Shown here in pieces: positions 5,840 through 11,014 of a stretch of DNA of 11,014 nucleotides. Each line of letters opens with the position of its first letter. Position 1 is the stretch's first letter. The notes under the pieces were generated by a model. It saw only the letters and a list, made by a program, of their open reading frames with translations, did no database searches and was not told where the DNA came from. This stretch comes from Nitrososphaerales archaeon TH1177 (GTDB lineage: Archaea; Thermoproteota; Nitrososphaeria; Nitrososphaerales; Nitrososphaeraceae), in assembly GCA_014523515.1 (NCBI GenBank), contig JAATVJ010000226.1, positions 1 to 11,014 on the forward strand. Direction: 5' to 3'. A program made the translations under genes and the position numbers.

Positions 5840-7000
5840 TTGTCAAATGCTAATAATGGGGAGAATCTATTCGGAAGAGATTTAGTTACTAAACAAAATA
5901 AGAATTTTAATCGTATAATTGTACTTTGTATTGATCGAGATGATGATGTAGGATCTAAAGGAGGTATTGAAACTCCAATAGTAGGTAGAGATTCGTGTAT
6001 CAACGCCGGTATTCGTTTAGCAATTGAAGACCCGGAGGATTCTGATGCAAATGCGATATTTGCCGCTGTAAAAACTTATGAAGATCTATTAAAAAGAGGA
6101 GTAGAGGTAGAAGTTGCAATCGTCGCTGGAAAATATAATAGAGGGGTAGAAGGTGATGAAAAAATTGGATCGGAGATACAGTTTCTAATCAAAAGATTTA
6201 AAGCTGATGCTTCTGTAATTGTATCAGATGGTGAAGACGATGAGACTGTCGTACCGGTTATTCAGTCACTTATACCGATAATATCCGTTCAAAGAGTGGT
6301 AATTAAACACAGTAGAAGTGTTGAATATTCTTATGCAGTTTTTGGTAGATATATTAAAATGTTAGTCTATGATCCTCGTTATTCAAAATTTTTTCTAGGA
6401 GTTCCCGGTGCATTGCTTGTGGCTAGTGGAATAGCTACTATATTTGGCTTGACTAGGGAAGCCATTGCACTAGTTCTAAGTATATTGGGCTCTGCCTTTA
6501 TAATACGTGCTTTTGATATTGATAAATCTATAGGTGCATTAGGAAAACCTACTCCTACAAGTTTCATAAGAATTTTTTCTCTAGTAGCGGGATTGTTAAT
6601 AATCGTAGTTTCTATTGCTAACGGACTTTCACATATTCCTCAAGAAATTATTACTCAAGAATTGACAAATTGGGAAATCATTACCAATAAACAAATAGTT
6701 GGAAGTTTTATTAGAGGGACTATTTTATTAATGTGGATTGGAATTGGGACTATTTTAACTGGCACTTTATTGGCGAATTGGTTTAGAGGAAGTATAAAAG
6801 CTATGTCTGATATTCTAAGATTAGTAATATTGATTTTATTATACTATCCAATTTTACAATTTACTTCTGTATTGACAGAAAGAGCTAATCCTTTTAATCT
6901 TATTTCTTCATTACTTATTGGATTGGCTATAACATTAGTAGCTGCAACTTTCCTATATCAATATTATAGAAATAGAAAAGGTGGAGAATCTCTTAAATAG
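5840..7000 (+). CDS. DUF373 family membrane protein
   Basis: DUF373 proteins are widespread in archaea and have no established function. This one has 386 residues. The N-terminal half (about 25-180) is soluble. It contains VLCIDRDDDVG (28-38), an Asp-rich strand end, then GIETPIVGRD (42-51), AIEDPEDSDANA (61-72), VAGKYNRG (95-102) and SDGEDDE (129-135). Such Asp clusters could bind metal or nucleotide, which is inference. The C-terminal half holds about six hydrophobic segments, near 183-203, 207-225, 243-262, 292-312, 324-343 and 354-375. TTG at 5840 is the only usable start because a stop lies shortly upstream in frame. No Shine-Dalgarno sequence is seen. The gene sits 60 bases before the cis-prenyltransferase gene on the same strand, suggesting a link to the lipid carrier. 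Confidence 0.85.
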   Translation: MSNANNGENLFGRDLVTKQNKNFNRIIVLCIDRDDDVGSKGGIETPIVGRDSCINAGIRLAIEDPEDSDANAIFAAVKTYEDLLKRGVEVEVAIVAGKYNRGVEGDEKIGSEIQFLIKRFKADASVIVSDGEDDETVVPVIQSLIPIISVQRVVIKHSRSVEYSYAVFGRYIKMLVYDPRYSKFFLGVPGALLVASGIATIFGLTREAIALVLSILGSAFIIRAFDIDKSIGALGKPTPTSFIRIFSLVAGLLIIVVSIANGLSHIPQEIITQELTNWEIITNKQIVGSFIRGTILLMWIGIGTILTGTLLANWFRGSIKAMSDILRLVILILLYYPILQFTSVLTERANPFNLISSLLIGLAITLVAATFLYQYYRNRKGGESLK

Positions 7001-7060
7001 CATTAAATAATATAAAATAAATAAGTATTAAACACTTTATAATTCACAGAAAAATATTAA

Positions 7061-7873
7061 ATGAAAATCCCGATTTTTTCTAATCCTATTTTATTTGACT
7101 TAATATTTAAGTTATCAGGTTTTTATAAAATTTATGAAAGATGGCTAGAATCTCAAATATCTAGGGATGTTTTACCAAATCATATTGCTATTATCTTAGA
7201 TGGGAACAGAAGGTGGGCGAAATATCATTATTTTGGAGTGAACAAAGCTCATAATATTGGAGCAGAGAAAGCAGAAGAATTGTTAAACTGGATATATGAT
7301 TTGGAAATAAAAATAACTACCATTTATGTCCTTTCCAATGAAAATCTTGAACGAGAAAATGAAGAATTAACTAATATTTATGCATTATTGAGTAATAAAC
7401 TTACAAAACTTCGAGATGACAATCGCATTCATAAACGAAAGATGAAAATTAAAGCAATAGGTAATATCGAATTATTGCCCAAAAATTTACAGCATATATT
7501 AAAAATCTTAGAAGAAGAAACTTCTTCATATGACTCTATGTTTTTAAATATAGCAGTAGCATATGGTGGGCAACAAGAATTAGTGGATGCAATTAAAAAA
7601 ATAGCGTCTATGGTTAGTTCTGGTAAATTAAAAGTAAATGACATTGATAAAAAGATAATTGAATCGTGTCTATATACTTCACATCTTCCACAATCTGATC
7701 CAGATCTAATTTTACGAACTTCTGGTGAAAAAAGATTAAGTGGTTTTTTACTTTGGCAGAGTGCTTATAGTGAATTGATATTTATGGATGTATTCTGGCC
7801 TGAATTTAGAAAAATTGATTTTATGAGAGCTATAAGAACTTATCAAAATCGCATAAGAAGATTCGGAAAATAG
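7061..7873 (+). CDS. uppS: Cis-prenyl diphosphate synthase (UppS/DHDDS family)
   Basis: This enzyme adds isoprene units in cis to an allylic diphosphate, making the long polyprenyl carrier used in archaea for N-glycan assembly. The 270-residue protein carries the family motifs. These are HIAIILDGNRRWA (41-53) with catalytic Asp47, His64 in the GHxxG-like AHNIG, and LSNENLER (91-98). AVAYGGQQELVDA (165-177) follows. A C-terminal stretch from DPDLILRTSGE to QSAYSEL (213-239) has Arg219 and Arg225 for diphosphate binding. About 40 residues precede the first motif, longer than in bacterial UppS, and they include a hydrophobic amphipathic stretch that may touch the membrane. ATG 7061 is the clear start. 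A TTTATAAT element about 20 bases ahead could be its promoter. Chain length cannot be read from the sequence. Confidence 0.93.
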   Translation: MKIPIFSNPILFDLIFKLSGFYKIYERWLESQISRDVLPNHIAIILDGNRRWAKYHYFGVNKAHNIGAEKAEELLNWIYDLEIKITTIYVLSNENLERENEELTNIYALLSNKLTKLRDDNRIHKRKMKIKAIGNIELLPKNLQHILKILEEETSSYDSMFLNIAVAYGGQQELVDAIKKIASMVSSGKLKVNDIDKKIIESCLYTSHLPQSDPDLILRTSGEKRLSGFLLWQSAYSELIFMDVFWPEFRKIDFMRAIRTYQNRIRRFGK

Positions 7874-7894
7874 GGAATAACTTAAAAATATATC

Positions 7895-8056
7895 ATGACT
7901 ACTATCTATAATATGTATGAACACGGATTTTATCAACCAAATTTAAAAAAGTGGTATTGTAGTTATTTTATGGATGAAAAAGAATGGCTTGATATACATG
8001 ACTATTTACCAAATCAATTAACAAATGACCAGACATCAAAAGACGATGATAATTAA
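7895..8056 (+). CDS. Possible small protein, 53 residues
   Basis: An uninterrupted frame runs from ATG 7895 to TAA 8056, filling the gap between the cis-prenyltransferase and Nudix genes. The product has aromatic-rich text, NMYEHGFYQPNLKKWYCSYF and then MDEKEWLDIHDYLP, followed by an acidic tail SKDDDN. This looks more protein-like than chance, with three Tyr-Trp patches and mixed charge. I do not recognise it. A TTAAAAATATA box at 7882-7892 lies about 26 bases before an in-frame ATG at 7913, so the real start may be residue 7, as a leaderless gene. The frame ends 25 bases before the preferred Nudix start. It could still be non-coding. Confidence 0.5.
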   Translation: MTTIYNMYEHGFYQPNLKKWYCSYFMDEKEWLDIHDYLPNQLTNDQTSKDDDN

Positions 8057-8081
8057 TCTAAATTATTTGGCGATTTTTTTG

Positions 8082-8522
8082 ATGAACGAAACTTCTTCTG
8101 GAGCAATATTATATAATATTGAGAATGAAACAATAATCTTTCTTTTATTACACTATTTTCAAGGGCATTGGGATTTTCCTAAAGGGAATAAAGAAAAAGG
8201 AGAAAGTGATATAGACACAGCATTAAGAGAGGTTACAGAAGAGACAGGTATAAATGACGTTACTTTTTTAGAGGGATTTAAGAAAGAAATATTCTATAAA
8301 TATAAACGAAATAATCACTTAATCTCTAAAAAAGTAGTTTACTTTTTGGCTAAATCCAATTCTATAGATGTAGTATTATCATCAGAACACTTGGACTTTG
8401 TATGGGAACCATATGAAGATGCTCTAAGAAAAATTACTTATAAAAATTCAAAGGAAATACTTTCCGAAGGCTATAAATTTTTGATTGATTCTTTAAAATC
8501 AAATAAGCAAATTAGCAAATGA
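8082..8522 (+). CDS. Nudix hydrolase, Ap4A pyrophosphatase type
   Basis: The protein likely cleaves diadenosine tetraphosphate or related dinucleotides, limiting toxic nucleotides in the cytoplasm. From ATG 8082 it has 146 residues. It opens with SSGAILY, then LLLHYFQGHWDFPKG (21-35), which is characteristic of asymmetric bis(5'-nucleosyl)-tetraphosphatases. The complete Nudix box GX5EX7REVTEETGI occupies residues 35-57, including the metal-binding REVTEE glutamates. EHLDFVWEPYEDA (102-114) matches the C-terminal helix entry of that subgroup. The frame is open further up to an ATG at 8025, but that adds an unconserved stretch overlapping the 53-residue ORF. TTG 8067 is another option. The family assignment is firm; the exact substrate is not. 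Confidence 0.9.
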   Translation: MNETSSGAILYNIENETIIFLLLHYFQGHWDFPKGNKEKGESDIDTALREVTEETGINDVTFLEGFKKEIFYKYKRNNHLISKKVVYFLAKSNSIDVVLSSEHLDFVWEPYEDALRKITYKNSKEILSEGYKFLIDSLKSNKQISK

Positions 8523-8557
8523 ATAAGGTAATTATTGTATTATTGTGATAGAAATTT

Positions 8558-8917
8558 ATGAGATTTTTAAACAATAAATATAACAATATATTTAAAACAG
8601 AATTACAACTTTCCGATTTGGAAATTGAAATTTTCCTTCTTATAATATACAAAGGAATGATGAGTATAGAACAACTTTCAATTAATTTACAATTAGATGA
8701 ATCACAATGTAAAAAAATAATAGAATCACTTATTACCAAAAATATGATAATTGAATATTCAACTAATCTATTTGAAACTTTTCATCCTCGATTTGCTATT
8801 ATAAATAGATACAAAAGATTATGCATAGAAAATAAAATTGGTTTACAAAAAAATTTAATAATTGATAACCTTGCAATTGCATTGGAAAAACCATTCGATG
8901 CTGCAAGGACTAAATAA
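8558..8917 (+). CDS. TrmB-like winged-helix DNA-binding protein
   Basis: The 119-residue protein carries an N-terminal winged-helix domain (about 15-80). It runs LQLSDLEIEIFLLIIYKG (helix 1), MSIEQLSINLQLDESQCKKIIESLITKNMI (helix-turn-helix and recognition helix), then IEYSTNLFETFHPRFA (wing). The LSxxExxIFLLI-YKG entry and the wing ending in a HPRFA phrase resemble archaeal TrmB-type regulators. The long sugar-binding C-terminal domain of classic TrmB is missing. Instead there is a short tail with NRYKRLCIENKIG and IDNLAIALEKPFDAARTK. It is probably a transcription regulator of unknown target. It begins 35 bases after the Nudix stop and precedes two unknown small genes, which it might control. 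No obvious effector site is visible. Confidence 0.75.
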   Translation: MRFLNNKYNNIFKTELQLSDLEIEIFLLIIYKGMMSIEQLSINLQLDESQCKKIIESLITKNMIIEYSTNLFETFHPRFAIINRYKRLCIENKIGLQKNLIIDNLAIALEKPFDAARTK

Positions 8918-8940
8918 GGATAAATAAAAAATTATTTTCT

Positions 8941-9351
8941 ATGAGCGGAAATGACTCTACAAATGATAAAATAGTTTATTTTGGTGTTATCAATATAAAT
9001 GAGAAAGGAAGAACTATAGGGGCAATAGATATTTGGAGGAGTGTTATCACTAAAGAACTTTTCTGTGAGGAAAAAAGATTAGGTATTTTAGATATAGCAG
9101 ATTATATTGGGATGCCAAAAATAGATAAAGGTTACAAATGGGCTGTTGCTGTTAATAGAAATCGTTTAGGTAAAGATAGATGGAAATTAATCAAAATCAT
9201 AAAAGAAGGAAAATTTACTTTCCATGATACTGATGACGAGACTATTATTCATACTAATGTAACAAACTACCATATAAACGATAACGATTGGTGGAATTTT
9301 CTTGTTGAAAACAATATAAATCGGAGCATAGAAATTACTAAAGAGTTATAG
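8941..9351 (+). CDS. Uncharacterised protein, 136 residues
   Basis: I do not recognise a family. The protein is soluble, with a polar N-terminus (MSGNDSTND) followed by beta-strand-like stretches KIVYFGVININEKG (10-23) and RTIGAIDIWRS (24-34). Next come EEKRLGILDIADYIGMP and WAVAVNRNRLGKDRWKLI, and an acidic patch HDTDDETIIH. A Trp pair lies in NDNDWWNFLVENN near the C-terminus. No signal peptide or membrane helix is present. ATG 8941 lies 23 bases after the winged-helix gene, and the stop is three bases before the next start. The two following frames are therefore very likely co-transcribed, and the short spacing suggests products that work together. Confidence 0.75.
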   Translation: MSGNDSTNDKIVYFGVININEKGRTIGAIDIWRSVITKELFCEEKRLGILDIADYIGMPKIDKGYKWAVAVNRNRLGKDRWKLIKIIKEGKFTFHDTDDETIIHTNVTNYHINDNDWWNFLVENNINRSIEITKEL

Positions 9352-9354
9352 GCT

Positions 9355-9654
9355 ATGTATGAGTTTGGCAATAACAATGATCTTAAAGTAGATGTCTTTA
9401 TAAAAAATTCTTCCGGAGGAGAATTTGCCAGCAAATTAAATGGTTATTTCATTGTTAATAATAAAAGTTTTAGATTCTCTGCAATTGCATTTGGACGAAT
9501 TGGCGGACATAATATAAATTTAAAATTATCAAATTTGTGTATTACCAAATTAAAAAAAATGGAAATTGATCCAGAAAAATTACAACTTACAATTCAGAGA
9601 AAATTAATTGAAGGAGATGTCAACCTTCCGAATAATATGACATTACCTAAGTAA
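9355..9654 (+). CDS. Uncharacterised small protein, 99 residues
   Basis: I do not recognise a family. The product looks beta-rich and soluble: LKVDVFIKNSSGGEFASKL (9-27), GYFIVNNKSFRFSAIAFGRIGG (29-50), then NINLKLSNLCITKLKKM, and a C-terminal amphipathic stretch PEKLQLTIQRKLIEGDV. The GRIGGHN turn and the alternating hydrophobic pattern suggest a compact sheet, but no catalytic motif is visible. ATG 9355 is three bases after the stop of the preceding gene, so translation is probably coupled. It ends the plus-strand run and is followed by about 100 bases of AT-rich spacer before the convergent mtnP. Confidence 0.72.
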   Translation: MYEFGNNNDLKVDVFIKNSSGGEFASKLNGYFIVNNKSFRFSAIAFGRIGGHNINLKLSNLCITKLKKMEIDPEKLQLTIQRKLIEGDVNLPNNMTLPK

Positions 9655-9731
9655 CAATATCTGCAAATACTATTAAGAAAATTTAAAAATCTAATAATAA
9701 TTATTAATATATTACCTATTATTTTAAACTT

Positions 9732-9739
9732 AAAAAAAA
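9732..9739 (-). terminator. T-run terminator of the apt-mtnP operon
   Basis: Eight A residues on the plus strand give T8 on the minus strand, 14 bases past the mtnP stop. The 9655-9753 spacer between convergent units holds no other evident feature; the plus-strand run shows no comparable T-tract there. Confidence 0.55.
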
Positions 9740-9753
9740 GGTTATAATGATCG

Positions 9754-10563
9754 CTAAACTAATGCATTCTCTAATGATTTTGAACAATTACATAAATTTC
9801 TCTCTTCTGATATATTAGGAATAATAGTTAGTAACAATTTTTTTATTTTGTCGACATTTTTACTTAATGTTTCAATAATTTCTTTTGAACTTACTGACAC
9901 TTCTGCCCAAACATCATAATCAGTTATTGTAGCAATAGATACATAACACATTTCCATTTCCCTTGCTAAAATACATTCTGGAATTAATGTCATTCCTATT
10001 ATATCAGCTTTTAGTAATGTTCTATAGTAATTAGATTCAGCTTTAGTAGAAAATCTTGGTCCTTCTATACAAATATATGTTCCGTTAGGATGGACTTTAT
10101 AATTTAATTGTTCTAAATTTTTTATTATGATTTCTCTTAAATCTGGACAAAATGGTTCTGATTGCGAAATATGGCAAACTATTGGACCGTCATAAAAGGT
10201 ATACTTTCTTTTTTTTGTAAAATCTATAAATTGATCAGGCAATACTATATCGCCCGGTTTATACTCTACTTTAAGACTTCCTACAGCCGAGGGTGCTAAG
10301 ATTACTTTAACACCAAGTTCTTTCATCGCCCAGATATTTGCTTGATAATTGATTTTGTGAGGTGGAAGTCGATGATTTTTACCATGTCTTGGAATAAATG
10401 CAATTCTCTTTTCTTTGTATGTACAAATTGTTATTATATCCGAGGTTTCTCCATAAGGGGTATTAATTTTTATTTCATCAATTATGTTAAAAAGGGTTGG
10501 ATCGTATATACCCGTACCTCCAATTAATCCTATGGTAGCTGTATATTTTAAATTTTTATTCAT
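9754..10563 (-). CDS. mtnP: S-methyl-5'-thioadenosine phosphorylase
   Basis: MtnP splits methylthioadenosine, a by-product of polyamine and other SAM-dependent synthesis, with phosphate into adenine and methylthioribose-1-phosphate. The 269-residue protein shows the PNP/MTAP trimer-family pattern: IGGTGIY (14-20), PRHG (58-61), SAVGSL (92-97), and DQFIDFTKKRKYTFYDG (110-126). EGPRFST (167-173) and IGMTLIPE (189-196) follow. TDYDVW (214-219), with Asp215 and Asp217, favours adenine-type nucleosides over the Asn-containing PNP motif. C139, C206 and a C-terminal CNC (258-260) resemble the disulfide cysteines of thermophilic MTAP II. ATG at 10563 overlaps the apt stop by 8 bases, and GGTGA (10574-10570) lies six bases ahead. 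Coupling with apt fits the shared adenine product. Confidence 0.93.
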   Translation of the reverse strand: MNKNLKYTATIGLIGGTGIYDPTLFNIIDEIKINTPYGETSDIITICTYKEKRIAFIPRHGKNHRLPPHKINYQANIWAMKELGVKVILAPSAVGSLKVEYKPGDIVLPDQFIDFTKKRKYTFYDGPIVCHISQSEPFCPDLREIIIKNLEQLNYKVHPNGTYICIEGPRFSTKAESNYYRTLLKADIIGMTLIPECILAREMEMCYVSIATITDYDVWAEVSVSSKEIIETLSKNVDKIKKLLLTIIPNISEERNLCNCSKSLENALV

Positions 10564-11014
10564 AATATTTCACCAATGAACGGACATCATATCCCTTATT
10601 TCTTAGCATCTCTGCTCCTTTTAAATATACTAATTCTATAATTACTGCGAAGCCAAATATTTTACCGCCCATCTCCTCAATTAATTGTGCAGTTGCTAAA
10701 GCAGTTCCTCCTGTAGCAATCAAATCATCAGCAATTAGAATGCTCTGACCTTTTTTAACAGCATCATCTTGGATTTCAATAGTTGAACTGCCATATTCGA
10801 TATCATACTTTTTTTTCTTTGTTTTTCCCGGAAGCTTGCCAACTTTTCTCACAAGTATAATTCCCTTTTTAAAATTTCCTGCTAATAAAGATGCAACAGT
10901 AAATCCACGTGATTCAATTCCTGCTATTAAATCAATTTCGGATAATTCTTCTGGCTTAATAAATTCTTTAGAAATTTGTTGTAGGGCAACAGAACTTCTA
11001 AATAGTGGATTTAC
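10556..11014 (-). CDS. apt: Adenine phosphoribosyltransferase, N-terminus cut by window end
   Basis: Apt joins adenine and PRPP to give AMP, salvaging free adenine. The frame is open from the window edge at 11014 to TAA at 10558-10556, giving 152 residues of an expected 170-180, so only the first 20 or so are missing. A GTG inside (10852) is not the true start, because the upstream residues are clearly Apt: NPLFRSSVALQQ, AGIESRGFTVASLL, then VRKVGKLPGKT. The PRPP-binding loop reads ILIADDLIATGGTA, and the usual Apt helix AQLIEEMGGKIFGFAVIIEL follows. The 8-base overlap with mtnP marks a two-gene operon, possibly with more genes beyond the window. Confidence 0.93.
   Translation of the reverse strand, partial: VNPLFRSSVALQQISKEFIKPEELSEIDLIAGIESRGFTVASLLAGNFKKGIILVRKVGKLPGKTKKKKYDIEYGSSTIEIQDDAVKKGQSILIADDLIATGGTALATAQLIEEMGGKIFGFAVIIELVYLKGAEMLRNKGYDVRSLVKYYE
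10570..10574 (-). promoter_or_regulatory. Shine-Dalgarno site of mtnP
   Basis: On the minus strand GGTGA lies six bases before the mtnP ATG, inside the last codons of apt. It supports the 10563 start and coupled translation. Confidence 0.55.

Noticed and set aside
5815..5853. Short upstream frame (12 codons) overlapping the DUF373 start
   Set aside because: No ribosome binding site or conserved feature; chance is likely in this AT-rich leader.
8025..8081. Longer Nudix start at ATG 8025
   Set aside because: It adds 19 residues not expected in the Ap4A hydrolase family and overlaps the 53-residue frame; ATG 8082 gives the usual short lead into SSGAILY.
10850..10852. GTG at 10852 as the start of apt
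   Set aside because: The frame continues upstream to the window edge with clear Apt sequence, so the GTG codes for an internal Val.
1..11014. CRISPR array, insertion sequence, prophage or defence system
   Set aside because: No spaced direct repeats, transposase, integrase, nuclease or helicase motifs are visible; most genes are housekeeping.

Overview
The window is strongly AT-rich and reads as a piece of an archaeal chromosome, most likely from the Thaumarchaeota (Nitrososphaerota, ammonia-oxidising archaea). The evidence is an archaeal type II glyceraldehyde-3-phosphate dehydrogenase, a DUF373 membrane protein (a family known from archaea), a cis-prenyltransferase with a long N-terminal lead, a TrmB-like winged-helix protein, frequent TTG starts, and TATA-like boxes about 25 bases ahead of start codons with no Shine-Dalgarno sequence (leaderless genes). 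The lineage is inferred from gene content; no rRNA is present. I see no tRNA, rRNA, CRISPR array, transposase, integrase or phage gene. No gene-free stretch exceeds 300 bases.

Layout. (1) Positions 1-727, minus strand: trpG followed by the start of trpD, joined by an ATGA overlap (tryptophan synthesis). (2) 889-1932, plus strand: type II GAPDH, ending in a T-rich terminator. (3) 1933-2646: a gene-poor stretch holding an ATT microsatellite, one 84-residue minus-strand gene of unknown function, and a perfect 14-base palindrome. (4) 2647-5600, plus strand: a three-gene cassette of GalT-like nucleotidylyltransferase, four-helix membrane protein and UDP-GlcNAc 2-epimerase, the last two coupled through a TTGA overlap. 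It probably makes or activates sugars for surface glycans. (5) 5840-8522, plus strand: DUF373 membrane protein, cis-prenyl diphosphate synthase (polyprenyl lipid carrier), a 53-residue small ORF and a Nudix Ap4A-type hydrolase. (6) 8558-9654, plus strand: a winged-helix protein and two small unrecognised proteins in a tight row. (7) 9754-11014, minus strand: apt (cut by the window end) overlapping mtnP by 8 bases. Together these two form a salvage route from methylthioadenosine to adenine to AMP.

Functional themes are amino-acid synthesis, central carbon metabolism, sugar-nucleotide and polyprenol supply for glycosylation, and purine and methylthio salvage. Most of the window is housekeeping. 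The least explained parts are the 8558-9654 trio, the 84- and 53-residue small proteins, and the GalT-like enzyme, which has Asp in place of the usual active-site Gln.
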